Below, piece by piece: positions 52,275-62,617 of a stretch of DNA of 64,000 bases; position 1 is the first letter of the stretch; each line of letters begins with the position of its first letter. The position numbers and the translations under genes are program-made. The DNA is from Morganella morganii_D (GTDB lineage Bacteria; Pseudomonadota; Gammaproteobacteria; Enterobacterales; Enterobacteriaceae): NCBI GenBank assembly GCA_044772875.1, contig CP173058.1, forward strand, positions 124,001 to 188,000, given 5' to 3'. A model generated the notes under the pieces. It saw only the letters and a program-made list of their open reading frames with translations, was not told the DNA's origin and did no database searches.

Positions 52275-53606
52275 ATGGCGCATCGTTTAACTTCACGAGA
52301 TATTTTAGCCTTAGGTTTTATGACCTTTGCGCTGTTTGTAGGGGCGGGAAATATCATATTTCCCCCGATGGTTGGTCTTCAGGCCGGGGAAATGGTCTGG
52401 ACGGCTGCGGCCGGGTTTCTGATCACTGGTGTTGGTTTGCCGGTTCTGACCGTCATTGCGCTGGCAAAAGTCGGCGGCGGTATTGAGGCTCTCAGTACGC
52501 CGGTCGGTAAATACGCCGGACTGCTGCTGGCTGTTGTGGCGTACCTGTCCGTCGGGCCGCTGTTTGCCACTCCGCGTACAGCCACCGTTTCCTATAAAAT
52601 CGGGATTGCGCCGCTGGTGGGCGGGGAATCTGATATTTCCCTGCTGATTTACAGCGTGATCTACTTTTCCTGTGTAATCGGTATTTCCCTGTATCCGGGC
52701 AAATTACTGGACAGCGTCGGGCATGTGCTGGCGCCGGTTAAGATGCTGGCACTGGCTATCCTCGGGGTGGCTGCGGTAATGTGGCCGGCTGGTGACGCCA
52801 TTATGGCAACGCCGGATTATAAAGAAATGGCGTTCTCCAACGGGTTTATTAACGGTTATCTGACTATGGATACCCTCGGTGCGATGGTATTCGGAATCGT
52901 CATTGTTAACGCGGCCCGTTCGCGCGGGGTGGAAAACTCCTCGCTGCTGACCCGCTATACCATGTGGGCCGGGCTGATTGCCGGTGTGCTGCTGACACTG
53001 GTCTATCTGGCATTATTCAAATTAGGCGAAAACAGCGGTTCGATTATCCCTAATCCTGCTGACGGCGCAGAAATTCTGCATGAATATGTCCAGTATACTT
53101 TCGGTAACTACGGCAGCTTCTTCCTTGCAGTGCTGATTTTTGTTGCCTGTATGGTAACAGCAATCGGCCTGACCTGTGCCTGTGCGGAATTCTTCAGCCG
53201 CTACCTGCCGATCTCTTACCGGACACTGGTGTGGATCCTCGGCGCGTTTTCCATGGTGATTTCAAACCTGGGGCTGAGTAAATTAATCGCATTCTCCATT
53301 CCGGTACTGGTATCCATTTATCCGCCGTGTATTGTGCTGATCTTACTGAGCTTCACACTGCGTTTCTGGAAAAAACCGGGAAGGGTGGTTGCGCCGGCAA
53401 TGCTGGTCAGCCTGATTATCGGTACGATGGGCGCGCTGAAAGCCACTAAAATGTTCGGCCCTTATATGCCGTCATGGATTGAGTCACTGCCGTTCTTTAA
53501 ATATGACCTGGCGTGGCTTGCACCGTCACTGGCGGTACTGGTTGTTTCCATCGTGGTCGATCGCCTGATGGGCGCTGAACCGGAAGCGAATCAGAAACAC
53601 GCCTGA
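52275..53606 (+). CDS. brnQ: Branched-chain amino-acid transporter BrnQ
   Basis: BrnQ is the sodium-coupled carrier for leucine, isoleucine and valine in the LIVCS family. The 443-residue protein has about 12 transmembrane helices with the family N-terminus LALGFMTFALFVGAGNIIFP. It follows phoR, as in E. coli, and is bounded by terminators. It is a second predicted hydrophobic amino-acid carrier besides the NSS symporter at 14.3 kb. Confidence 0.95.
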   Translation: MAHRLTSRDILALGFMTFALFVGAGNIIFPPMVGLQAGEMVWTAAAGFLITGVGLPVLTVIALAKVGGGIEALSTPVGKYAGLLLAVVAYLSVGPLFATPRTATVSYKIGIAPLVGGESDISLLIYSVIYFSCVIGISLYPGKLLDSVGHVLAPVKMLALAILGVAAVMWPAGDAIMATPDYKEMAFSNGFINGYLTMDTLGAMVFGIVIVNAARSRGVENSSLLTRYTMWAGLIAGVLLTLVYLALFKLGENSGSIIPNPADGAEILHEYVQYTFGNYGSFFLAVLIFVACMVTAIGLTCACAEFFSRYLPISYRTLVWILGAFSMVISNLGLSKLIAFSIPVLVSIYPPCIVLILLSFTLRFWKKPGRVVAPAMLVSLIIGTMGALKATKMFGPYMPSWIESLPFFKYDLAWLAPSLAVLVVSIVVDRLMGAEPEANQKHA

Positions 53607-53618
53607 TAATCCGGTTTA

Positions 53619-53651
53619 TAAAAATACCCCGCCATATGCGGGGTATTTTTT
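53619..53651 (+). terminator. Terminator of brnQ
   Basis: AAAAATACCCCGC / GCGGGGTATTTTT around a short CATAT loop, 13 nt past the brnQ stop. Confidence 0.9.
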
Positions 53652-53668
53652 GCCTGTGATTCAGGCAT

Positions 53669-53698
53669 AAAAAAACCAGCCCGCAGGCTGGTTTTTTG
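53669..53698 (-). terminator. Terminator of the peroxiredoxin gene
   Basis: AAAAAACCAGCC / GGCTGGTTTTTT. On the minus strand it lies 21 nt past the peroxiredoxin stop with a clear U-run. Confidence 0.9.
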
Positions 53699-53718
53699 TA
53701 TCTCTTAACTGCCGGAAC

Positions 53719-54321
53719 TTACAGTTTAGCGGAGTTCTTTTTCAGGAAGTCAGCAACGCCTTTCGGAGATGCATTCATACCTTCCTGACCTTTTTCCCAC
53801 TGTGCAGGGCACACATCGCCGTGTTCTTCGTGGAATTGCAGTGCGTCAACCATACGCAGCATCTCGTCTACGTTACGGCCCAGCGGCAGGTCGTTGATGA
53901 CCTGATGACGGACAACACCGTTTTTGTCCACCAGGAAAGAACCACGCAGAGCAACACCGGCTTCCGGAAGCTCAACACCGTAAGCTCTCATGATGTCGTG
54001 TTTGATATCCGCAACCATCGGATACTGAACCTGGCCGATACCACCTGCATCAATAGCCGTGTTACGCCATGCGTTATGGACAAACTCAGAGTCCATAGAC
54101 ACACCAATCACTTCCACACCGCGTTTTTTGAATTCTTCATAACGGTGATCGAATGCGATCAGTTCAGAAGGGCAGACGAAAGTGAAGTCCATCGGCCAGA
54201 AGAAGATAACAGCCGAACGGCCGTTCAGGTGTTTTTTCAGATTGAAGTTTTCGACAATTTCACCGTTACCCATAACGGCTGCAGCTGTAAAATCGGGGGC
54301 TTGACGGGTTACCAGAACCAT
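53719..54321 (-). CDS. Typical 2-Cys peroxiredoxin (AhpC/TSA family)
   Basis: The 200-residue thiol peroxidase reduces hydrogen peroxide and organic peroxides. The peroxidatic cysteine is in FVCPSE near residue 50 and the resolving one in VCPAQW near 170. It is of the Prx1/TSA class rather than E. coli AhpC, and no ahpF lies next to it, so thioredoxin is its likely reductant. Strong AGGAGT ribosome-binding site. Confidence 0.95.
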   Translation of the reverse strand: MVLVTRQAPDFTAAAVMGNGEIVENFNLKKHLNGRSAVIFFWPMDFTFVCPSELIAFDHRYEEFKKRGVEVIGVSMDSEFVHNAWRNTAIDAGGIGQVQYPMVADIKHDIMRAYGVELPEAGVALRGSFLVDKNGVVRHQVINDLPLGRNVDEMLRMVDALQFHEEHGDVCPAQWEKGQEGMNASPKGVADFLKKNSAKL

Positions 54322-54525
54322 AATTTACTCCTGTAAGATTATATAGAGTATGGCGATAAACAACAGACAGAATAAAGAATCCGGGGACGGTATTAAAGTT
54401 CATAATACCGATTAATATAATAGGTTTTATCTATCAATAGTTCATTATTCTATCTGCTACCCGAATAAGATAGAGTTATTTGAGTAAAGTTCAAGTGCTA
54501 ATTGTGTGAATGAACGTAAAAACCG

Positions 54526-55113
54526 TTACTGAGCTGTAAACGGCGTTGTCACGGTGTTCATCATTTGCGGATAGAACCGGAAAAAGATGTCTTCAAGGGA
54601 CTGATAATTATCCGTAAAATCCTGATTTGTCTCCCTGAGGGCAGCGAGTTTCGGGCGCCGTTTTGCCATGCCTGCCAGCACCTGTCTGATGTAGGGGATC
54701 TCCTGATAACGGATTAACCAGCGCTGCGGCCACATAAATTCATTCAGTTCCTGAAATTTTTCCGGCGTAAAAGCCAGCTGCGGCTCAATCACCGTGCGGA
54801 CGTGTTGTGTGAAATCGGTCAGTGAGACTGCCGGTTCAAATTGTGACCAGTGCAGGGAAAGGAAATGATCCCAGACCACATCCAGCGTGATCGGCGCGTA
54901 GCGGCGGTAGTCCGGACGGAACAGCTGACGGGCTTCCCGCACCAGCGGGTGTGAATCGGTCAGGGTATCAATGCGCCGGTGCAGCCGGATCCCCGCCGCG
55001 ACCGGTGCGCTGTACTGTTCTTCCGGGGTGCCGCGGACAAAATCTGCCATCAGATTGCCGAGAAAACTGCTGTTTGCCAGTGAGGCAAGGTGGAGATGAG
55101 CGAGAAAATTCAT
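54526..55113 (-). CDS. acpH: Acyl-carrier-protein phosphodiesterase AcpH
   Basis: AcpH removes the phosphopantetheine arm from holo-ACP. The 195-residue protein has the family N-terminus MNFLAHLHLASLANSSFLGN with catalytic His/Asp residues, VRGTPEEQY, RLHRRIDTLTDSHPLV and LDVVWDHFLSLHW. It is divergent from queA, as in E. coli. Confidence 0.94.
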   Translation of the reverse strand: MNFLAHLHLASLANSSFLGNLMADFVRGTPEEQYSAPVAAGIRLHRRIDTLTDSHPLVREARQLFRPDYRRYAPITLDVVWDHFLSLHWSQFEPAVSLTDFTQHVRTVIEPQLAFTPEKFQELNEFMWPQRWLIRYQEIPYIRQVLAGMAKRRPKLAALRETNQDFTDNYQSLEDIFFRFYPQMMNTVTTPFTAQ

Positions 55114-55223
55114 AATACCGCAGCCTTTTATTCCGCCGTCGGCGGGTTATTTCTTGCGCCCTGCTTACCGGGGCACTAGACTATTGCGCCTGTTTTTCTT
55201 TTTGAGATGAAACCGAGAATCTC

Positions 55224-56300
55224 ATGCGTGTTGCCGATTTTACTTTTGAACTGCCGGACGAACTGATTGCCCGCTATCCGCAGGCGGAGCGGAGCAAGTG
55301 TCGTCTGTTATCGCTTGATGGTATCAGTGGTGAACTGAACCACGGTATCTTCACCGATGTGCTGAATAAACTCAATCCCGGTGATCTGCTGGTATTTAAT
55401 GATACCCGCGTGATCCCTGCCAGAATGTTCGGCCGCAAAGCTTCCGGCGGAAAGATTGAAGTGCTGGTGGAGCGGATGCTGGATGAGCACCGTGTACTGG
55501 CACATATCCGTGCGTCCAAAGCACCGAAAGAGGGTGCGGAGCTGCTGCTGGGTGAGGATGAGAGTGTGAACGCCACGATGGTGGCGCGTCACGATGCTCT
55601 GTTTGAAATCCGTTTTGATGATGAGCGTGATGTGCTGACCATTCTCAATCAGATTGGTCATATGCCGCTGCCGCCTTATATTGACCGCCCTGATGAAGAG
55701 TCGGATCGCGAGTTATACCAGACCGTGTATAATGACCGCCCCGGCGCGGTGGCCGCACCAACCGCCGGGTTACATTTTGATGAACCGCTGCTGGCGGCAC
55801 TGCGCGAAAAAGGTGTGGAAATGGCCTTTGTCACCCTGCATGTCGGGGCGGGTACTTTCCAGCCGGTGCGCGTGGATAACATCGAAGATCACATCATGCA
55901 CTCCGAATATGCGGAAGTGCCGCAGAATGTGGCCGATGCTGTGCTGGCATGTAAAGCGCGGGGTAATAAAGTGGTCGCGGTCGGCACAACGTCGGTGCGT
56001 TCCCTTGAAAGTGCGGCGAAAGCGGCACAGGATGCGCTGATTGCTCCGTTCTTTGATGATACCAAAATCTTTATTTATCCGGGATATGAGTATCAGGTGG
56101 CGGATGCGCTGATTACCAACTTCCACCTGCCGGAATCCACGCTGATTATGCTGGTTTCCGCCTTTGCCGGTTATCAGCATACTATGCAGGCTTATGAAGC
56201 GGCAGTGCGTGAGCGTTACCGTTTCTTCAGCTACGGGGATGCGATGTTTATTACCCGCAACCCGCAGGCGAAATTTGAAAAAGTCGGTCACGACGACTGA
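55224..56300 (+). CDS. queA: S-adenosylmethionine:tRNA ribosyltransferase-isomerase QueA
   Basis: QueA makes epoxyqueuosine from preQ1-modified tRNA using the ribose of SAM. The 358-residue protein has FELPDELIARYPQAERS, LLVFNDTRVIPARMFG, AAPTAGLHFDEPLL and VTLHVGAGTFQPVR. It is first in queA-tgt-yajC-secD-secF. Confidence 0.97.
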   Translation: MRVADFTFELPDELIARYPQAERSKCRLLSLDGISGELNHGIFTDVLNKLNPGDLLVFNDTRVIPARMFGRKASGGKIEVLVERMLDEHRVLAHIRASKAPKEGAELLLGEDESVNATMVARHDALFEIRFDDERDVLTILNQIGHMPLPPYIDRPDEESDRELYQTVYNDRPGAVAAPTAGLHFDEPLLAALREKGVEMAFVTLHVGAGTFQPVRVDNIEDHIMHSEYAEVPQNVADAVLACKARGNKVVAVGTTSVRSLESAAKAAQDALIAPFFDDTKIFIYPGYEYQVADALITNFHLPESTLIMLVSAFAGYQHTMQAYEAAVRERYRFFSYGDAMFITRNPQAKFEKVGHDD

Positions 56301-56397
56301 TATACTACAGATTATTGATCCGGCAGATTTCAGCGACTGCTGACTGACTGCCGCTAATTAAACACCATCAGACTGTTTTTCTGATGCCGGAGGTTTT

Positions 56398-57522
56398 GTG
56401 AAATATGAACTGCAAACGACAGACGGCCGTGCGCGCCGTGGTCGCTTAATTTTTGATCGTGGCGTTGTTGAAACCCCTGCATTTATGCCGGTGGGGACTT
56501 ATGGCACAGTGAAAGGGATGACACCGGAAGAAGTGAAAGAAACCGGTGCGCAAATCTTATTAGGCAACACGTTCCATCTGTGGTTGCGTCCCGGTCAGGA
56601 AATTATGAAGCTGCACGGCGATCTGCATGATTTTATGCAGTGGAAAGGCCCGATTCTGACTGACTCCGGCGGTTTCCAGGTATTCAGCCTGGGGGCGATG
56701 CGTAAAATCAAAGAAGAAGGTGTGCATTTCCGTAATCCGATCAACGGTGAAAAAATCTTCTTAAGTCCTGAAAAATCGATGGAAATCCAGTACGATCTCG
56801 GGTCTGATATCGTAATGATTTTTGACGAGTGCACGCCATACCCGGCGGATTGGGACTACGCGAAAAAATCCATGGAAATGTCACTGCGCTGGGCAAAACG
56901 CAGCCGTGAGCGTTTCGATGAACTGGGTAACCCGAACGCACTGTTCGGTATTATCCAGGGCAGTGTTTACGAAGATTTACGTGATGTGTCTGTGAAAGGG
57001 CTGGTGGAAATCGGATTTGATGGGTACGCTGTGGGCGGTCTGGCTGTCGGCGAGCCGAAAGAGGATATGCACCGGATTCTGGAGCATGTCTGTCCGCAGA
57101 TCCCGGAAGATAAACCGCGCTATTTAATGGGTGTGGGAAAACCGGAAGATCTGGTGGAAGGTGTGCGCCGTGGTATTGATATGTTCGATTGCGTGATGCC
57201 GACCCGTAATGCCCGTAACGGACACCTGTTTGTGACGGATGGCGTGGTAAAAATCCGTAATGCGAAGTATAAATCAGACACATCGCCGCTGGATGCGGAA
57301 TGTGACTGCTATACCTGCCGCAATTATACGCGTGCTTACCTGCATCATTTGGATCGCTGTAATGAAATCCTTGGCGCGCGCTTAAATACCATTCATAATC
57401 TGCGCTACTATCAGCGTCTGATGGCGGGTATCCGGCAGGCAATTGAAGAAGGCCGTCTGGAAGCATTTGCCGCTGAATTTTATCAGCGGATCGGGAAACC
57501 CGTTCCGCCGTTAAGTGAGTGA
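56398..57522 (+). CDS. tgt: tRNA-guanine transglycosylase Tgt
   Basis: Tgt exchanges G34 for preQ1 in queuosine tRNAs. The 374-residue TIM-barrel protein has the catalytic Asp in LTDSGGFQVFSLG, a second in FDCVMPTRNARNG, and the zinc site CDCYTCRNYTRAYLHHL. GTG start at 56398 with GGAGG upstream. Confidence 0.97.
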   Translation: MKYELQTTDGRARRGRLIFDRGVVETPAFMPVGTYGTVKGMTPEEVKETGAQILLGNTFHLWLRPGQEIMKLHGDLHDFMQWKGPILTDSGGFQVFSLGAMRKIKEEGVHFRNPINGEKIFLSPEKSMEIQYDLGSDIVMIFDECTPYPADWDYAKKSMEMSLRWAKRSRERFDELGNPNALFGIIQGSVYEDLRDVSVKGLVEIGFDGYAVGGLAVGEPKEDMHRILEHVCPQIPEDKPRYLMGVGKPEDLVEGVRRGIDMFDCVMPTRNARNGHLFVTDGVVKIRNAKYKSDTSPLDAECDCYTCRNYTRAYLHHLDRCNEILGARLNTIHNLRYYQRLMAGIRQAIEEGRLEAFAAEFYQRIGKPVPPLSE

Positions 57523-57623
57523 TTTCCCCGAAACGGGATCACCCGGTGGTGTATAACATAGGCGATGCACCACCGGCAGGTTTATCTGCCTGATAATTAT
57601 GTGAATAACAAGAGGATAGTTTG

Positions 57624-57959
57624 ATGAGTTTTTTCATTTCTGACGCAGTAGCATCAACAGGTGCGGCCGCTTCTCAGGGCAGCCCGATGTCTCTGATTAT
57701 CATGCTGGTCGTATTCGTGCTGATTTTTTATTTCATGATCCTGCGCCCGCAACAGAAACGTGCAAAATCACACAAGCAATTAATGGACTCCATTACCAAA
57801 GGTGATGAAGTGTTAACTACCGGTGGTCTGATCGGTCGTGTGGCTAAAGTGTCTGACACCGGCTACATCGTTCTGGAACTGAACGAAACAACTGAAGTAA
57901 CCATCAAACGTGATTTCGTCGCAGCAGTTTTACCGAAAGGTACGCTGAAGGCGCTGTAA
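57624..57959 (+). CDS. yajC: Preprotein translocase subunit YajC
   Basis: YajC joins SecDF as an accessory subunit of the Sec translocon. The 111-residue protein has one transmembrane helix (LIIMLVVFVLIFYFMILRP) and the conserved KGDEVLTTGGLIG. ATG 57624 is preferred over the TTG just before, with AGAGGA upstream. Confidence 0.95.
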   Translation: MSFFISDAVASTGAAASQGSPMSLIIMLVVFVLIFYFMILRPQQKRAKSHKQLMDSITKGDEVLTTGGLIGRVAKVSDTGYIVLELNETTEVTIKRDFVAAVLPKGTLKAL

Positions 57960-57993
57960 TCTTCCTGTATATGATTTTCCCGAAGGGACTGCC

Positions 57994-59841
57994 GTGTTAA
58001 ACCGTTATCCTTTGTGGAAGTATCTGATGCTGATCGCTGCGATCCTCATCGGTTTGCTTTATGCGCTTCCAAACCTGTATGGTGAGGATCCGGCTGTTCA
58101 AATCACTGGCGCGCGGGGAACCGCCGCCAATGAACAGACCCTGGATCAGGTCCGAACCATTTTAGAACAAGATAAGATCGCGAGTAAGTCGGTCGCACTG
58201 GAAAATGGTGTGATACTTGCCCGTTTCTCAAATCCTGATATCCAGTTACGTGCCCGTGAAGAGCTGGTGAAAGGCTTAGGTGAGCAATATGTTGTTGCCC
58301 TGAACCTTGCCCCGGCGACACCGAAATGGCTGACTGCCGTCGGTGGCGAGCCGATGAAACTGGGCCTCGACCTGCGTGGTGGTGTTCACTTCCTGATGGA
58401 AGTGGATATGGAAACCGCGCTGGGTAAACTGCAGGAGCAGAACCTCGACAGTATCCGTTCCCTGCTGCGTGAGAACAGTATTCAGTTCGCATCTGTCCGC
58501 AAATCAGCGGATTACGGCGTGGAAGTCCGCTTCCGTGATGATGCATCACGTTCCGAAGCCAGCTCGCTGTTATCAAAACGCCTGCGTGATTTAGTCTTCA
58601 AAGATGGTTCAGGTAATATCCTGACCGCCGTGATGAGCGACCAGCGCTTAAGCGAAGCGCGCAGCTACGCCGTCATGCAAAACATCACTATCCTGCGTAA
58701 CCGTGTTAACCAACTGGGTGTTGCCGAGCCGCTGGTACAGCGTCAGGGTGCGGATCGCATCGTGGTGGAACTACCGGGTATCCAGGATACCGCCCGGGCA
58801 AAAGAAATCCTCGGGGCAACCGCTACCCTGGAATTCCGTCTGGTCAACAGCACTGTTGACCCTGCTGCTATCGAAGCAGGCCGTATCCCGGGTGACACTG
58901 AAGTGAAATACACCCGTGACGGGCGCAAAGTCGCACTGTACAAACGTGTGATTCTGACCGGTGACCATATCACTGACTCCACGTCACAGAGTGATGAGTA
59001 CGGTCAGCCGCAGGTCAGCATTTCGCTGGACAGCGCCGGTGGTAACACCATGTCCGATTTTACCAAGGATAACCTGTATAAGCCTATGGCAACCCTGTTT
59101 GTCGAGTATAAAGACAGCGGGCGTAAAGATGCCGCAGGCCGCTCAATCCTTGAGAAAAACGAAGAAGTTATCAACATTGCCAATATTCAGTCCCGTTTAG
59201 GTTCGAACTTCCGTATCACCGGGATTGATAATGCCAATGAAGCGCGTCAGTTATCACTGCTGCTGCGTGCCGGTGCTCTGATTGCACCAATCCAGATTGT
59301 GGAAGAGCGGACTATCGGGCCGACTCTGGGTCTGCAGAATATCGAACAGGGCCTGGAAGCGTGTCTGTGGGGGCTGATGGCCTCAATTCTCTTCATGGTG
59401 ATCTACTACCGTAAGTTCGGTCTGATCGCGAGCAGCGCGTTACTGGCGAACCTTATCCTGATTGTCGGGGTGATGTCACTGTTACCGGGGGCTACGCTGA
59501 CCATGCCGGGGATTGCGGGGATCGTGCTGACCCTTGCGGTTGCGGTTGATGCGAACGTACTGATAAACGAACGTATCAAAGAGGAACTGCGTAACGGGCG
59601 CTCTGTCCAGCAGGCAATCCATGAAGGGTACAAAGGTGCCTTCTCAAGTATTATCGACGCAAACTTAACCACACTGATTACTGCTGTCATTCTTTACGCG
59701 GTCGGTACAGGTTCGATTAAAGGGTTTGCGATTACGACAGCCATTGGTGTGGCAACCTCCATGTTTACAGCGATTATCGGAACACGCGCCATCGTGAACC
59801 TGCTGTATGGCGGTAAACGTATTAATAAGCTGTCTATTTAA
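57994..59841 (+). CDS. secD: Protein-export membrane protein SecD
   Basis: SecD uses the proton motive force with SecF to pull proteins through the Sec channel. The 615-residue RND-type protein has TM1, a large periplasmic domain with LGLDLRGGVHFLMEVD, and TM2-6 with the D-A-N motif VAVDANVLINERIKEE. GTG start, E. coli length. Confidence 0.97.
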   Translation: MLNRYPLWKYLMLIAAILIGLLYALPNLYGEDPAVQITGARGTAANEQTLDQVRTILEQDKIASKSVALENGVILARFSNPDIQLRAREELVKGLGEQYVVALNLAPATPKWLTAVGGEPMKLGLDLRGGVHFLMEVDMETALGKLQEQNLDSIRSLLRENSIQFASVRKSADYGVEVRFRDDASRSEASSLLSKRLRDLVFKDGSGNILTAVMSDQRLSEARSYAVMQNITILRNRVNQLGVAEPLVQRQGADRIVVELPGIQDTARAKEILGATATLEFRLVNSTVDPAAIEAGRIPGDTEVKYTRDGRKVALYKRVILTGDHITDSTSQSDEYGQPQVSISLDSAGGNTMSDFTKDNLYKPMATLFVEYKDSGRKDAAGRSILEKNEEVINIANIQSRLGSNFRITGIDNANEARQLSLLLRAGALIAPIQIVEERTIGPTLGLQNIEQGLEACLWGLMASILFMVIYYRKFGLIASSALLANLILIVGVMSLLPGATLTMPGIAGIVLTLAVAVDANVLINERIKEELRNGRSVQQAIHEGYKGAFSSIIDANLTTLITAVILYAVGTGSIKGFAITTAIGVATSMFTAIIGTRAIVNLLYGGKRINKLSI

Positions 59842-59851
59842 GGAGCACGTT

Positions 59852-60820
59852 GTGGCACAGGATTATACTGTTGAACAATTAAACCACGGCCGCAGAGTCT
59901 ATGACTTTATGCGCTGGGACAACGTGGCATTTACCATCTCGGCATTGCTGCTGGTTGCCTCTGTGGCAATCATCGGCATGAAAGGCTTTAACTGGGGTCT
60001 GGATTTCACCGGCGGGACCGTTATTGAGGTGAATTTCAGCCAGCCGGCTGATTTGGATAAAATCCGTGATACCGTCGCGCAGGCAGGATTTAAAGATCCT
60101 CTGATCCAGAACTTCGGCAGCAGCCGTGACATCATGGTGCGTCTGCCGCCGGCAGAAGGTGTGGCAGGTCAGGAACTGGGTAAAACTGTCATCAATGTGA
60201 TTAATAAAGACATTGATGAAAGTGCGGTGGTTAAGCGTATTGAATTCGTCGGACCGAGTGTGGGGGCTGAACTGGCTCAGACCGGGGCCATGGCGCTGAT
60301 CGCGGCATTAATCTGTATCCTGATTTACGTGGCGATGCGGTTTGAATGGCGTCTGGCGTTAGGTGCGGTCATCGCGCTGGCGCACGATGTTATCATCACC
60401 CTCGGCATACTGTCGCTGTTCCATATTGAGATTGACCTGACCATTGTGGCATCCCTGATGTCGGTTATCGGTTACTCACTGAATGACAGTATCGTGGTAT
60501 CTGACCGTATCCGTGAGAATTTCCGCAAAATCCGCCGTGGTACCTCGTATGAGATCATGAACGTTTCCCTGACTCAGACGTTAAGCCGTACCATTATGAC
60601 ATCGGCAACCACTCTGTTAGTGGTTCTGATGCTCTATATCTTCGGCGGTGCGATGCTCAGGGGCTTCTCACTGGTCATGCTGATTGGTGTGTCTATCGGT
60701 ACGATTTCTTCAATCTACGTGGCATCTGCGCTGGCCCTGAAACTGGGTATGAAGCGTGAACACCTGATTGTGCAGAAAGTGGAAAAAGAAGGAGCGGATC
60801 AGGAATCTATCCTGCCGTAA
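59852..60820 (+). CDS. secF: Protein-export membrane protein SecF
   Basis: SecF is the SecD partner. The 322-residue protein has six helices, the GLDFTGGTVIEV motif and VIGYSLNDSIVVSDRIREN. GTG 59852, with AGGAGC upstream, is chosen over a longer frame inside secD; it is 10 nt past secD. Confidence 0.96.
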   Translation: MAQDYTVEQLNHGRRVYDFMRWDNVAFTISALLLVASVAIIGMKGFNWGLDFTGGTVIEVNFSQPADLDKIRDTVAQAGFKDPLIQNFGSSRDIMVRLPPAEGVAGQELGKTVINVINKDIDESAVVKRIEFVGPSVGAELAQTGAMALIAALICILIYVAMRFEWRLALGAVIALAHDVIITLGILSLFHIEIDLTIVASLMSVIGYSLNDSIVVSDRIRENFRKIRRGTSYEIMNVSLTQTLSRTIMTSATTLLVVLMLYIFGGAMLRGFSLVMLIGVSIGTISSIYVASALALKLGMKREHLIVQKVEKEGADQESILP

Positions 60821-60840
60821 TTTCTGCCGCGAAAAAACAG

Positions 60841-60879
60841 AAAACACCCTGTATGTGCAAGCATGCAGGGTGTTTTTTA
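60841..60879 (+). terminator. Terminator of the queA-secF operon
   Basis: AACACCCTG / CAGGGTGTT with inner pairing around TATGTGCAAGCATG and a T6 run, 20 nt past secF. Confidence 0.9.
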
Positions 60880-60931
60880 TGTGTAAACAGGGTAAACTAC
60901 CGCAACAGTTCATTGACCCGCAGGATAATTT

Positions 60932-61381
60932 ATGCATTGCCCGTTTTGCTCTGCCGTTGATACCAAAGTCATCGACTCACGCCTGGTGGGTGATGGTTCT
61001 CAGGTCCGCCGCCGCCGCCAGTGTCTGGAATGCCACGAACGTTTTACCACATTTGAGGTTGCCGAACTGGTGATGCCGCGTGTGGTCAAAAGTGATGACA
61101 GCCGCGAACCGTTTGACGAAGAAAAACTGCGCCGCGGTATGCAGAAGGCGCTGGAGAAACGTCCGGTCAGTTCTGACGATATAGAAACCTCTCTCAGTCA
61201 CATCAAATCGCAGTTACGGGCTACCGGCGAACGGGAAGTCTCTGCTAAATTTGTCGGCGAACTGGTGATGAGTGAGCTGAAAAAGCTGGATAAAGTTGCG
61301 TATATCCGCTTTGCGTCGGTTTACCGCAGCTTTGAGGATATCCGTGAATTCGGCGAGGAAATTGCCCGCCTGCAGGACTGA
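60932..61381 (+). CDS. nrdR: Ribonucleotide reductase regulator NrdR
   Basis: NrdR represses nrd operons when dATP is bound. The 149-residue protein has a zinc ribbon (CPFCSAVDTKVIDSR and CLECHERFTTFE) and an ATP-cone. It is first in nrdR-ribD-ribH-nusB, as in other enterics, with ribD 2 nt downstream. Confidence 0.97.
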   Translation: MHCPFCSAVDTKVIDSRLVGDGSQVRRRRQCLECHERFTTFEVAELVMPRVVKSDDSREPFDEEKLRRGMQKALEKRPVSSDDIETSLSHIKSQLRATGEREVSAKFVGELVMSELKKLDKVAYIRFASVYRSFEDIREFGEEIARLQD

Positions 61382-61383
61382 AC

Positions 61384-62496
61384 ATGATGCACTCTGATGA
61401 ATTTTATATGGCCCGCGCCCTTGAACTGGCGGCGCTGGGACGTTTTACCACCGCACCGAACCCGAATGTCGGCTGTGTGATTGTCCGCGACGGCGAAATT
61501 GTCGGCGAAGGTTACCACCAGCGTGCCGGTGAGGCGCATGCGGAAGTGCATGCGCTGCGTATGGCCGGCGATAAAGCCAGCGGTGCCACCGTGTATGTCA
61601 CGCTGGAACCGTGCAGCCACCACGGCCGCACACCGCCGTGTGCCGAAGCCCTGGTGAATGCCGGGGTCAGCCGGGTGGTGGCGGCCATGCAGGATCCGAA
61701 TCCGCAGGTGGCCGGACGCGGATTGTTTAAACTGCGCGAAGCAGGTATTGAGGTCAGTCATGGCGTACTGATGCAGGAAGCGGAAGCGCTGAATAAAGGC
61801 TTCTTTAAGCGGATGCGTACCGGTTTCCCGTATATTCAGCTGAAAATGGCCGCGTCGATCGACGGCAAAACCGCACTGGCCAACGGCGAAAGCCGGTGGA
61901 TCACCTCAAAAGCCGCACGGCAGGATGTTCAGCAGTTCCGGGCACAGGCCGGGGCGATTTTATCCACCAGTGCCACGGTACTGGCTGATGATCCGGGACT
62001 GACTGTCCGTCATGCGGATTTCCCGGCATCGTTGCAGCAGAACTATCCGGAGGCGGATATCCGTCAGCCGGTACGAATCATCACTGACAGTCGTCAGCGG
62101 GTGACCGCACAGCACCGGATCACACAGTTACCGGGCAGCTGCTGGCTGGCACGAACCGTCTCTCAGCCGGATAACTGGCAGGGTGATGTTGAGGAAATTA
62201 TCCTGCCGGAGAACGGCGGCGGCGTGGATCTGGTTCTGCTGATGATGCAGCTCGGCAAGCGCAATATTAATCATATCTGGACAGAATGCGGTTCACATAT
62301 GGCGGGAGCATTGCTGAAAGCCGGGCTGGCGGATGAAATCGTGCTCTATCTGGCGCCGAAAATTCTGGGCAGTGATGCACAGGATCTTTTCACATTGCCG
62401 CCGCTCGCGCATCTGCGTGATGCACCGCAACTGCGGATTGACGACTGCACGATGGTCGGGCCGGATCTCCGTCTGCGGCTGATACCGGTTTATTAA
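61384..62496 (+). CDS. ribD: Riboflavin deaminase/reductase RibD
   Basis: RibD deaminates then reduces the pyrimidine intermediate in riboflavin synthesis. The 370-residue protein has the zinc deaminase domain (AHAEVHAL, PCSHHGRTPPCAEAL) and the C-terminal reductase domain (KMAASIDGKTALANGESRWI). ATG 61384 or 61387. Confidence 0.96.
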   Translation: MMHSDEFYMARALELAALGRFTTAPNPNVGCVIVRDGEIVGEGYHQRAGEAHAEVHALRMAGDKASGATVYVTLEPCSHHGRTPPCAEALVNAGVSRVVAAMQDPNPQVAGRGLFKLREAGIEVSHGVLMQEAEALNKGFFKRMRTGFPYIQLKMAASIDGKTALANGESRWITSKAARQDVQQFRAQAGAILSTSATVLADDPGLTVRHADFPASLQQNYPEADIRQPVRIITDSRQRVTAQHRITQLPGSCWLARTVSQPDNWQGDVEEIILPENGGGVDLVLLMMQLGKRNINHIWTECGSHMAGALLKAGLADEIVLYLAPKILGSDAQDLFTLPPLAHLRDAPQLRIDDCTMVGPDLRLRLIPVY

Positions 62497-62617
62497 CCTC
62501 TGAATTTACACCGGAATTTAATTTTTATTCCGGAGTTTGAAAAACACAGGCGCGGTGACGGAAAGAATGTGATAAAATCCGCGCCCCGCAGTATGAAACT
62601 CGTAAGAAGGAAAGGCT